Below are positions 46,515 to 55,837 of a stretch of DNA of 64,000 bases, one piece after another. The notes under the pieces are model-generated. The model did no database searches and was not told where the DNA came from. It saw only the letters and a list, made by a program, of their open reading frames with translations. The stretch comes from Linanthus parryae. Its lineage: Eukaryota > Streptophyta > Magnoliopsida > Ericales > Polemoniaceae. The position numbers and the translations under genes were made by a program. Within the stretch, counting starts at the first letter, position 1. Each line of letters starts with the position of its first letter. The stretch lies in NCBI GenBank assembly GCA_023055425.1, contig JALGPY010000003.1, positions 18,783,001-18,847,000 on the forward strand, read 5' to 3'.

Positions 46515-47139
46515 TGTGCACAAGAGATTCCGGCAGGGAGACCTCCGTGTACACCGTACGTAGTGGATCAGGGATCGCACAGGAAGAGCAGGGGTGTGTG
46601 TAGGGAGAGAGTAAGTCAGTAGCAATGTTTGAGAGAGAGACAGAGGTTTGGCAGAGCTTCCGCGTATGGCAGTGTGTCCTTTCTTTGTATGGAAAGGTTA
46701 ACGATATATATACTGGAGAACATGACCGTTGTAGTGTGGTTAATGCGCCCATTAATGGCGGCTTAATTAGCTTAACCATAACGGCACGTTCGTCCGAGTA
46801 TATAGGAACCGTTAGAGCACGTGGTGCGCGAATACCGGAACCGTTATGAGGTTGACCGGGTTTGACCGGATTGACCGGATCTAGGGAGCTCGTGCCATAG
46901 ATCTCTCAAAACAGTTACTAAAGGTCGCGTGCGGGCTTGGCTCGCACGCGACAGGGCTTACTCTAGCCTCCAAACCACTAAGTCCCTACAAGTCCCGTGC
47001 AGTGGTATGCGAGGGCTCTGTCTCGCAGCCCCCACATGGATCAGCTCGGCTGGTGATCCTGTGTGTGTGGAGCACAATATGGTGTGCTGGATGGTTGCCA
47101 CGTGGCCAAGATCTGTCATGTCAGAAAGCAGTATCTACA
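46515..47139 (-). repeat. LTR of element B (5' in element sense)
   Basis: The 625-bp partner of 31736-32360, one visible difference. It ends at GTATCTACA, followed by target duplication GTGGT and the second half of solo LTR C. Confidence 0.95.
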
Positions 47140-47144
47140 GTGGT

Positions 47145-47405
47145 TAAGGTAATTAAGCCGCCATTAATTGGTGCATTAACCCACTACAACGGTCATATTT
47201 TCCACTATATATAGGATTGTTAACCCTTGCTTACATAACACTAATCACCTGAAATATGCGGAAGCTCTGCCAAAACTTTGTCTCTCTCTCATACAGCTAC
47301 TATTGTCTTACTCTCTCCCTACATACAACCCTACTCTTTCTGTGTTCTTCCTATCCCCTGTTCTTGGTGTACGTTGAACCTTCCTCAAGGGATTCTCCGG
47401 ACACA
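47145..47405 (+). repeat. Solo LTR C, right half
   Basis: Continues C after element B: TAAGGTAATTAAGCCGCCATTAATT..., TATATATAGG, GCGGAAGCTCTGCC..., ending TTCTCCGGACACA. With the left half it makes a 611-bp LTR, clearly more diverged from A and B than these are from each other. Confidence 0.88.
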
Positions 47406-47800
47406 ACTAGATATGTGTTCACCTTTGCAGGTGGAGCAATATCCTGGAAGTCTTCCAAACAGACTATTGTAACTCGGTCTACTTTTGAGGATGAGTTGTG
47501 TGCGCTTGATGCCACGGGGACGGAGGCTGATTGGTTACACGGACTTATGTCCGATATACCTGTAGTAAGCAGACCGCTTCCTGCTATTTCTATTCATTGT
47601 GAAAGTCGGACGACTATCGACAAGATTAGCAGTAAAAAGTATAATGCTAAACAAGGAGGCACATCCAAGTTAGACTGAAGTGTATAAGGGGTTTAGTGTC
47701 TGATAGGATTATAGCTGTTGAGTTCATAGGAACTCAGAATAATACAGCTGGTCCTTTGACTAAAGAACTTGAACCTACAGTGGTCCTTAATTCGAGGTTG
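47406..47800 (+). pseudogene. Copia D RNase H, C-terminal part
   Basis: YVFTFAGGAISWKSSKQTIVTRSTFEDELCAL is the copia RNase H core, where the usual STTEAEY is STFEDEL. It continues to ADWLHGLMSDIP and SIHCESRTTIDKI. After a frame change near 47675, VEFIGTQNNTAGPLTKEL gives the usual C-terminal 'ADPLTK' phrase. It joins directly to the piece ending at 31385. Confidence 0.85.
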
Positions 47801-48384
47801 GGGATGGGACTGACAACCCATCATAGTTCATTAACAGTGGGAACCCAATACACATGAGAGGAGATCCCTCGAAAGTGTATTCAATGTGGTAATAACAAGC
47901 TGTGAGGATGAACTGGTAGTATCTTTTCCACATAGATGATACATTTGTATCGGAGTCTATCCCCTGAAAACCTTAAAAGGTACTAACACTGCCAGGGTAG
48001 AAAGAGTTATTTGAACTCTAAATGGGGTCAAGTCTTTTGACGAGATGGTGGCAGACATATCTGGAGATGCCCATCTAAGCGAATGTAATTGTGCGGTCGC
48101 AATTAGAGGAAAGGGTTATTCCTTGAAGCATTCGACGAACAGGATGGAGACAAGACCATTAATGTCTCAAAGCCGTAGAATGACACCATGGCCGTTGACT
48201 TGTTGTCTTCTATGGAGCATGATTACACTAGATCGATTATGATTCAAGGTGAAATATTGCATCTGAATCTGGTAGTCATCAAAGTAGAGAACTTAGGAGG
48301 GTTCAAACCCGGAAGGGTACCGACTCTGAAAACAAAGTCATGATGAGAATCCTTTATGCATTTTTGTATGAATTTGTGGGGGAT
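47801..48384 (+). other. Copia D 3' untranslated region and purine tract
   Basis: No gene is seen. The stretch ends TTTGTGGGGGAT, a good polypurine tract, immediately before the 3' LTR at 48385. Confidence 0.7.
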
Positions 48385-49269
48385 TGTTAGAAAATGGATA
48401 GTTAATCCATAGAGAAATGAAGCAATACATGGTAGCTTGAAGAAGCTTGAAACCAAGGAGGAAAATTAGTCCCACATTGGTACTCACAAGGTGGGTAGGT
48501 GGCTTTATATGGTTTCACACACATGGGTAGTGTATAACTACTAAGGTGTGTGGAGGACCATGGGTGTTCTTGTGTGCCTCGCACACACACACACGCACAC
48601 CGCCACCGCCTCTCCTTGCCACGCCTCGACTCGAGTCGGGTCGGACCAGGTCGGGTCGAAGGCGCGATTTGGGCGAAATGTCTCGGCGTCTCGCGCCCGC
48701 GAGGCGACCTGGCGTGAGATTATAAACTAGTTTTGTTCCATCACACACCAGTTTAATTTTTTTAATTAATGGGTGATTGGGTAATGGAATTAAAACGGTT
48801 TTGACCATATTAATGGGGATTAATTAGGGAGAATAATCATATCAGTTTTGAATGGAAAAAATGAATCCTGCGAATTTTCTCCTCTCTCTCTCTCCCGAAA
48901 TCCGAACTGCTTGTGGCGAACTGAGGTCCGATCGTTGTTGATTATCGACGTTGCTGTGACGACGAAGATCGGAGCTGTTTTATCCTGGAAGAATCATCGT
49001 CGGCATCCCAACACAGCGTAAGTGGGGCCGATTATCTCTTCAAGAATAGTCAGACCTTCTTGCACGACCTGACGACTCAGCTGTGTTCACTTTCATACTT
49101 TTTGTTTAAGCGTGGATTAGAGGTATGTTGTTTAATCCACTGACTTTTTATGCTTTTCTGATACATGTGCTTTTTGCCTTCATGTTTCATTACCTGCGTT
49201 TCTTTTGCCATGATTTGTTAAATAATTCTACTTGTCTAAAATTGTTAATTTTAGTGATTATAACCAACA
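48385..49269 (+). repeat. 3' LTR of copia D
   Basis: 885 bp, TGTTAG...CCAACA. It is longer than the 5' copy because that copy has lost a middle segment and gained a duplication. Contains CACACACA and TCTCTCTC simple repeats. Followed by target duplication CTTTT. Confidence 0.9.
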
Positions 49270-49274
49270 CTTTT

Positions 49275-49672
49275 TGCATAGTAGTCTCTGCATTGTACTA
49301 AATGCTACAATTACATCCCTATCAAACTATTACACTTTAATCCTTTTACTCTAATACCCACCCTCAACAAGAGCTGGGTTTAAGTGATTGTGAAACACAT
49401 GTCTAGACTGAAAAGGGACAGTATTGAGTAAGGGGAGAACACCTTGAAAGGATAAAATGGGCAGAGCTTTAGTGAAAATATATACAAGTTGTAAAGCAGA
49501 GTTCACATAAGCAACTTGAAGAGCGTTATAAGCTACCTGTTCTCTCAGGAAATGGAAGTTTATTTTGATGTGCTTGCTTTTAGGATGAAAGACTGTGTTA
49601 AAGCTTAACAGCGGTGCTGAAACATTGTCACTCAAAAGCAAAGGAGTGAGAAGGCCGAATATACCCATCAAC
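49275..49672 (-). mobile_element. Copia relic E: RNase H end and LTR start
   Basis: The minus strand reads LLLSDNVSAPLLSFNTVFHPKSKHIKINFHFLREQVAYNAL-style copia RNase H. It continues with LQVAYVNSALQLVYIFTKALP and ends ...NPALVEGGY just before a GTTGAGGGTGGG purine tract. The LTR then begins and is cut at 49275 by element D. Its continuation is 11475-11617. The usual ADIFTK is VYIFTK. Confidence 0.75.
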
Positions 49673-49675
49673 AGT

Positions 49676-51200
49676 AAACTTAACCCAACCCTCTTGAGGT
49701 CTAGACCCTTTTCAGGTTCGACGGATAAGATTCAGCTTGGTGCTGTAACTATTCATGTAGAGGAGCCAGTTTGTAACATCCTACTTAACCCTTGAGCCGA
49801 GGGTGGAGTCCAAGAGAAGATAAGAACATTTCTAAAAACCAAATCATTTATCATTTTCCAAATATGCCAACAAGAAAATGAGAAGGTAGTTCGCCAGTGA
49901 CTCTTCCAGTTCAAACTAGAAAAGCCTTTTTCAAATAACCAAATGGAGAAGGGGACGTGTTGATTTTAAAACAACAAAGGAGGAAGGTCAAGCAAGCTCT
50001 AGAAATTGTCCTGCAAACTGCACTTCTGAAAAGATGAGAAAAGGTTTCCACAAAGAGGCGATATACAGGGAAGAAGATGGGTGAGACTTGATAATGTTGG
50101 TAAGGGCTTATTCCAAATCCAACTGAAATTTCTCTCTGGGGGCAGCTGATGATGGGGAAAATAAGAGAAGATTGAGAACTTACCAGAATTCTCAGCTAGC
50201 CACCTATGTTCATCAAGTCACTGAGAGCAATGGTTGAAGGTAGTTGGTCTTATGCTCTTGGTAATCATAGAGGCCATCTAGAAGAATCTAATAGGGGTTC
50301 CATGAGTCCAAGAATCCCACAAAGCTCTAACAAACATGTTGTCCTAATATTTTGTTAGAGGGTCTTAATAAGGGTTCTGACGGACTGGTTTCCACACCAT
50401 ATAATATTCCAAAAACTAATGTCAGCTCTACAAAATCTGGGGACAATTCCCTAGTTGATGATGTCCTTTTCCCAAAGTAAGCTTCTCCAAACATCAGTAC
50501 CCTACCATTCATGTTCTTGTTCCTACAGGTTATGACTTTGCACCAGATTTTATCCATGTTCCTCACCATTCCCATTCTCCAACACTGGCTAGTAAAAAGA
50601 GCTTCGTTAAGTGTTTTAGCTTTCCTCAAAGCTACACACCAAGGTGATTTAGCTTGTAACAATGAACCTGCCAATTTTGTTGAGCTTGTTACCCTCTCTA
50701 TTGCATTCCTAGAGAAAGTTTCTTCAAATACAATCAATCTCTTTCAAGATGGAGATAGGCAGTTTAAAGTTTTGCGTATAACAAATAGGGATACTGCCTA
50801 GGGAGCTTTTGATCAAGGTGGCTGTACCAGCAATAGAGAGCTTACAACCTCCAAGCACACTTCTCATATTATCGTGAAGAAATTGAAAGTCAGCTCTCCA
50901 AGGTCTAGCATCTAAGATGGGGCATCCCAACTACATACCCATGTGAGAGCAGTTTCTAACTCTAAAGAGGTTAGCACCACTATCATCAATGGAGGGATAG
51001 GTGTTTTTTGAGGAAAAAAAATTGGATCTGCAAAAGTTGATCGTTTGGCCAGGTAGCTGAAAAAAACTCATTTAAGATCCCTTTGGTGTAAGAGTAATTG
51101 GTGGAGCTAGTTTTTCCAGAAAGGAAGAAATCATCAGCAAAGAGCATGTGAGACAATGCAGATCCCCTTTCAGAGATCTAACTGGGAAGCCATTCCCTAG
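49676..51200 (-). mobile_element. LINE fragment (RT end and connecting region)
   Basis: Minus strand: an RT phrase LSHALFADDFFLSGK (FADD centre), then WRADFQFLHDNMRSVLGG and TATLIKSSLGSIPI...FKLPISILKEID. These are the thumb-side phrases of plant L1 elements. KLAGSLLQAKSPWCVAL and CWHIWKMINDLVFRNV follow. Stops and frameshifts are common. The last 280 bp matches the LINE at 3832-5128. The 3' end is missing at the E junction. Confidence 0.75.
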
Positions 51201-51204
51201 TACT

Positions 51205-51300
51205 TGCTTTGGGGGTGTTAGGTGCATGGATGCCTTTGTATGACTTGCATGGAAGCGCCAGGTGTGGAAGCAATGCAAATGAAAGAATGGTGGAGGTAAT
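51205..51300 (+). pseudogene. F-box gene relic (3' piece)
   Basis: GGTGTTAGGTG...GATGCCTTTGTATGAC matches the FBA stretch LGVLGGCLCMT of the F-box genes (GATGCCTTTGTATGAC is exact in the gene at 9624). GGAAGCAATGCAAATGA matches EVMQM of pseudogene 1. A 4-base insertion breaks the frame. It may be the 3' half of the gene whose 5' part is at 11130-11474. Confidence 0.55.
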
Positions 51301-51861
51301 GTTAGTTGCGGGAATCTGGGTTTTGGGTCGCCGAGATCTGTGCTGCTTTGCTGGAATCTGGATTGTGTGGCAGCAATTGTGGCAGCCGCGGTAGTGATTG
51401 TAATGTTCATACACAAATGGGATAGACAAATATACCCTCAAACAGAAGGACATGATAGTCAACTAACGGTTCATTCCGTTAAATATTTGACAGAATAATT
51501 TTACCAGTTTCAGTAGGTAGAATTTAATGCGATGGAGGATACATCAAGCCTATTTCAGAATTAGGGCATGCAGTGTGTTATACCTAAGCATTAAGTTATT
51601 AAGCCTTTCATTTATTCAAGTTGTGTAGTGTGATTTGTTCGGATCTCAGTTATGTATGTTACGTTGAGAAAATTTCATGTCAATTTGAATCCCTTCTTGT
51701 GACTTATTCAGATATCTCGGATATGATTTTTGAATGCCTTTGTTGTTTTCATATGCACACTTGCTGTTGTATTTTGCTTCCACAGCATGTGATCTCCGTT
51801 TTGACCTAAACAGTTGCACGAGTGCTTGTGACTGTTTCCGTCTTAGACAAATTACATGGAA
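51301..51861. other. Unassigned, AT-rich
   Basis: I see no gene, repeat end or recognisable motif here. Confidence 0.4.
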
Positions 51862-52350
51862 GCAAATCCTATATTTGATAGTAAAATTTGGTGTTTTCGG
51901 TCTCCCACAACAGATCACCAAATCATTAAATCATCAAAAAAATAGTGATTTTTTGGTAGGCCTCTCACAGTGGTTGACCAAAATAACACTAAGAGGGGCG
52001 CTATGCTTCACCCTTTTTTCTTCACCCTTCAAGTTCACCTCCTATGTGTCAAGATATGATTGTTGGGAATATTTATTTTAAGATATTTCTATAATTACAT
52101 CACCAATCAAAAACATCCACATAGGAGGTGAAATTAAGGGGTGAAGAAAAAAGGGTGACGTTTAGCATTTCCCTAATACTAAATAACCAAATCCTATATT
52201 TGGTGTAGCTTTTGTGAAATGGTAAGTGCATCTCCCACAGTATCACCAAATCCTATCCTATATCACCAAATCCTATTTTTACCATCAAGTTTTATGGAGA
52301 AAATAGGATTTGGTGTAATCTACACCAAACTTTTAATTAGTGTTTAGGAC
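51862..52350. mobile_element. MITE copy F1 (ends lost), interrupted
   Basis: The same sequence as F2 (52376-52777): CAAATCCTATATTTGA, TTTGGTGTTTTCGG and GGATTTGGTGTAATCTACACC. The terminal GAGCATCTCC repeats are absent. It is split by the MITE at 51993-52173. Confidence 0.7.
51993..52173. mobile_element. Mutator-like MITE inside F1
   Basis: 181 bp with long inverted ends containing TCACCCTTTTTTCTTCACCC and CACCTCCTATGTG. The outer ends are GAGGGGCGCTATGC and, reversed, GGGAAATGCTAAAC. Flanking 9-mers TAACACTAA (51984-51992) and TAATACTAA (52174-52182) match at 8 of 9, the size made by Mutator-like transposases. Confidence 0.75.
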
Positions 52351-52375
52351 AGGTTTTTACATTACTGTTATATAA

Positions 52376-52777
52376 GAGCATCTCCCAGTGCACCAAATCC
52401 TATATTTGACAGTAAAATTTGGTGTTTTCGGCCTCCCATAACAAATTACCAAATCACAAAATTACCCAAAAAAATGGTGATTTTTTTGTAGGCCTCCCAC
52501 AGTCGTTGACCAAAAAAACACCAAATCACCAAATCCTATATTTGGTATAGCTTTTGTGAAATGGTGAAGTGCATCTCCCACAGTACCCTCAAATCCTATC
52601 ATATATCACCAAATCCTGTTTTTACCATCAAATTTGATGGCAAAAATAGGATTTGGTGTAATCTACACCAAATTTTTAATAAGTGTTTAATAAGATTTAG
52701 TGTGGGAGGTCAAACCATTTTTCTCCACCAAATATAAGATTTGGTGTAAAATTTGATATCAACTGTGGGAGATGCTC
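52376..52777. mobile_element. MITE copy F2 (PIF/Harbinger-like, complete)
   Basis: 402 bp. Ends GAGCATCTCCCA and TGGGAGATGCTC are inverted, and TAA flanks both sides (52373-52375 and 52778-52780), the 3-bp target typical of PIF/Harbinger. The interior is rich in TTTGGTGTA/TACACCAAA pairs and can fold along most of its length. Confidence 0.75.
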
Positions 52778-53249
52778 TAACTGGAGAGATAATGTCCCAT
52801 TTAACAAATATTTAGTGTTAAAAAAATATTTTTGACGACTAATATAATTAATCTTAGTGATAGAAAATAAAATTTTAACAAAAATGACGACACAAATCAA
52901 TGAATTAATAATAAACTCAGAAAGATAAAAATATATCACATTATTAGCATGAAAATAAAATACATAGTCAAACCAAGAAAATGAAAAAAGCATGATGAAG
53001 AACGAAGTAACGCAATAACGGAATGTGCCATGTCTGCTTGGCAATCTGTAGCGCATGCTGAGGTTGCAAGTGGTATCATTAATTCAACATTTATCCAATT
53101 TCTAGGTTGACATCAAGACTTGATAAGCCAAGGAGCTCAAAATGAACTAAGAAGAAGACTTATTACACACCTATGTGATAATCATGGTCAAATAGATTAG
53201 AGTGGTCAATTAGATTTTTTAAAGTGTTATTTAACCATTTTGCAATTTT
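52778..53249. other. AT-rich spacer between MITEs
   Basis: No gene. A 119-codon minus-strand frame here has low-complexity AT-rich content and matches nothing I know. Confidence 0.4.
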
Positions 53250-53555
53250 GTGTAATATTGTTTTGATAATAAAATGTATATTTTTATTTGGATAGTTATG
53301 GAATTCAAGAATTGGTGATAAATTTGATGATGTGTTGTGGGAGGCCAACAATCATTCTTTAAATTTGATGAAATGGTGAAATAGCCATTTGATGTAAAAA
53401 TTGGTGAAAACTGTGGGAGACCAAAAGTGCTATATTTCCAAGAAAAATGGTAAAATTGTGTTTTTGAGGGTTAACTGTGGGAGGCAAATCATTTCTTTTC
53501 ACCAAATCTAGAATTTGGTGTAAAATTTGATATCAGCTGTGGAAGATGCTCTAAT
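53250..53555. mobile_element. MITE copy F3 (right part)
   Basis: Repeated phrases GTGGGAGGCC/GTGGGAGACC and the terminal GCTGTGGAAGATGCTC followed by TAA show the right end of a third, divergent member of the F family. The left end is not seen. Confidence 0.55.
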
Positions 53556-53694
53556 AAACGACTTGTAATCAAATTTTATTAACAAAGTAGCCACGTTATC
53601 ATCGGTTAATTCGAAATCAACCATCCTCCACCTCCTCCTGGCGACAAGGGAGTGAAACGTTACATTGATTTAAAGGCTTAAAGATCATATTTTC

Positions 53695-54266
53695 TCAAAA
53701 TGTCAAAGGTATTGCTAATTGGGACATGATCAACAAAATCGCATTTAGCAGCTTTCTTCTTGCCCTTCTCATAGGCATCAACCATCCTCCACCTCCTCCT
53801 GGAGACTGTTGTTGCTGATTTTGTTGTCGTTGTTGTTGTTCAAGAGCCAACCAATGCTCTGTTAGTCTTCCATGACTATCTTCTTCTTTGACTTCATTCC
53901 ACATACCACGTTGGTTCCTTTTCATAGTTCGTATGCTGTTAGAGTGAAATTCCTCAATATAAGACGCTTTACCTCTTGTATCTAATGTAAGAATAATTTC
54001 GATCCCATACAACAAATTAAACCACCATAGAAAAATATATGATAATATCAAAACATACCGTTTGATCCAGCAATCTTCGTAGTCGTCGAATCTTCACAAA
54101 CTTGGAAGAGTGCAGGAGCTTCTTTCTCAACTGCACTGACCCGCTGTCGCTGTCGTTGTTCCAATCGCGTCTGTATTGATTGGCCTGCGAGTTCAGTATG
54201 TAGATGGTTGGAAGCTCGACGGCTCCCGATTCCCAGAGCCAGAGTAGTAGGTCGGGTTGGGACCAT
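53695..54266 (-). CDS. Two-exon gene of unknown function (164 aa)
   Basis: Exon 1 is 54266-54059 and exon 2 is 53981-53695. The intron 54058-53982 is 77 bases, AT-rich, GTATGT...ACATTAG. Splicing keeps the frame (AAC G/AT ACA gives N-D-T). The protein starts MVPTRPTTLALGIGSRRASN, is basic and Gln-rich in the middle (TRLEQRQRQR), and has EEFHSNSIRTMKRNQRGMW. A Gln/Gly stretch (EQQQRQQNQQQQSPGGGGG) and a hydrophobic end (LLNAILLIMSQLAI) that could be a membrane tail follow. A TATAAAAGG lies about 50 bases upstream. I recognise no family. It could be a real small gene or a remnant of one. Confidence 0.55.
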
Positions 54267-54312
54267 CGCTCCTATCTTATCTTAGATCTTAGAAGGTTGT
54301 TAAAACCTATCT

Positions 54313-54322
54313 CCTTTTATAG
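54313..54322 (-). promoter_or_regulatory. TATA box of the two-exon gene
   Basis: The minus strand reads CTATAAAAGG, a good plant TATA box, about 50 bases before the ATG at 54266. This leaves a leader of about 20 bases. Confidence 0.6.
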
Positions 54323-54329
54323 AACTACT

Positions 54330-55837
54330 CGAGTGAGGAAATGGTTTACCTATTAGGTGAAAGACTGATAGAAGGAAGGGATAATCTAGTAGAAAGTGAA
54401 GCCGCTCGAGTCGCATCGCATTGTTATATTAAGGTAATTTCATAGACATCTTGTCGGTGCTCATCTACCATAATTGGGGACATACTCAGGGAGAGTAAAA
54501 CACGAGAGAGAGAAAGAGCCCTTTCATCCATTGGCCCGGATCGATGCCCGGCATAATTCACCCGAGGCAAGAGCTATTGTATGCATTGGTGGGACTCTGT
54601 ATATATATTTGTATAATCAGCGAGTAAAGTAAGACCGGTATTCCGGCATAGGTCTTCTACTTTTAGGATCGAGAGGTATTTTCGACCTGAAGACGCATTC
54701 GTTCAGTGTCTTCTCACCATCTTATTATGGTATTGGACAAAGAGGGCAAGATGCCATCGGACATCTCTTCTTAGAGAACAAAACATCTCAAATATTTTAC
54801 TTGGCTAGATGGAATCAATGGAAGAAGTGGGACAAGCCCCCAAGGGGCAATATTCGAAGTAAACCAAGAACAAACGAAGGAAATTTCGATCAAAGAAGGA
54901 AATATAGCAAGCTAAGCCTGTCTGATTCTACTTCTACTACGATGCCCTACCTAGTGGCCCACTCCACTTGAAAGGTGATGCCCAGCGAATAAATACAAGA
55001 GATCGAAAGTAAGAGTTTTTTTAACCCCTGTGTTTTTGAACAAAATCCTCTTTTATTAAGGGGACTAACCCCCAAAACAGGCCAAAATGGGTACTTTCGA
55101 CCATGGGGAGATAGCGACGAATTCAAATTCGATACCCTTTGCCTTAATGAAAGTGGCTTTGGTCAAAGTCCCCATAGGGGAGAGAGAACTTTTTCATTTT
55201 ATATAACCCTCGTACGAAGGAAAAGAGGGGTTTGGTCAAGTTGCCGATAGGTGAGATAGAAAGAATTCAATTCTTGAACTATCGCCCCCAGGAAAACTTG
55301 ATTAATGCTTTTCATCGCTATATGAGAGACAACCCTTGCTTTTTCGAGACCGACCCTTCTATTAAAGGAAAGAGGGTTGGTAAAAGTACCGATAGGGAAG
55401 ATGGACAACTCTCATTTTGAGAGGAAGCTTCGGTTAATAAAATAGGGTTTGGTACGTCTGCTGCCACTAGCTTTACCTTAGGGGATTCGTTCGATCGAAG
55501 ACCTTCTGCACCTGACCAGGCATATCTTCAACTTATAAAAGTTGGGTTGTTCTGTTTACCTTAGTTCTTGAAATCCTCAAAGGAATAGTTAAATCGGGAG
55601 CCTGATGAAGCAAGGGTTAAGTCCTCGCTTCGGACGAAGACAGGTAGAACGGGTCTGTAAGCCCGCCCCTAATGAGACGAGTATGCCACATAAGTCTCAT
55701 AGGGTGAACAAAGACCGAGGGCTAAGCTAAGGACGAGACCAATGAAGTATGGTTTATTATCTCTCTCGGAAAAGTCTCATTTTAGGCACCCCATTTAGTT
55801 ACATTACGTGTGGGCGAAGTACCTCTAAAATACTTAT
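54330..55837. other. Unassigned segment, possibly organelle-like spacer
   Basis: There is no convincing gene. Base composition is less AT-rich than the neighbours. The phrasing (GCCCGCCCCTAATGAGACGAG; CCTCGCTTCGGACGAAGACAGG) reminds me of plant mitochondrial spacer DNA, but I cannot confirm this. A degenerate unit of about 45 bp, GGTCAAAGTCCCCATAGGGG.., occurs at about 55156, 55232 and 55377. Confidence 0.3.

Larger units (their letters stand above)
31736..47139 (-). mobile_element. Tat-lineage Ty3/gypsy element B
   Basis: B is 15.4 kb, reads on the minus strand and has the same layout as A. LTRs of 625 bp lie at 31736-32360 and 46515-47139. By eye they differ at one base (TGTCTGAG against TGTTTGAG). 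Perfect target duplications GTGGT flank it (31731-31735 and 47140-47144), inside solo LTR C. It is the youngest insertion here. Yet gag has a stop, RT a frameshift, and the antisense PMD gene two stops and a frameshift, so it probably moved using proteins supplied by other copies. Confidence 0.95.
11618..49269 (+). mobile_element. Copia element D, host of the nest
   Basis: D is a Ty1/copia element about 6.3 kb long once insertions are removed. LTRs begin TGTTAGAAAATGG and end CCAACA. They lie at 11618-12356 and 48385-49269, flanked by perfect 5-bp duplications CTTTT (11613-11617 and 49270-49274). Gag, protease, integrase, RT and RNase H run left to right but are split at 14078/29418 by element A and at 31385/47406 by solo LTR C. 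Stops and frameshifts occur in every domain. The LTR pair has many indels, so D is much older than A or B. Confidence 0.92.

Noticed and set aside
14079..47139. An endogenous plant pararetrovirus or an envelope-bearing retrovirus
   Set aside because: There is an integrase, LTRs with target duplications and the Tat-type second RNase H. No movement-protein or envelope-like frame is seen, and the extra genes are the antisense PMD gene and small ORF.
52697..53056. Minus-strand 119-codon protein
   Set aside because: AT-rich low-complexity frame overlapping the end of a MITE, with no recognisable domain or promoter.
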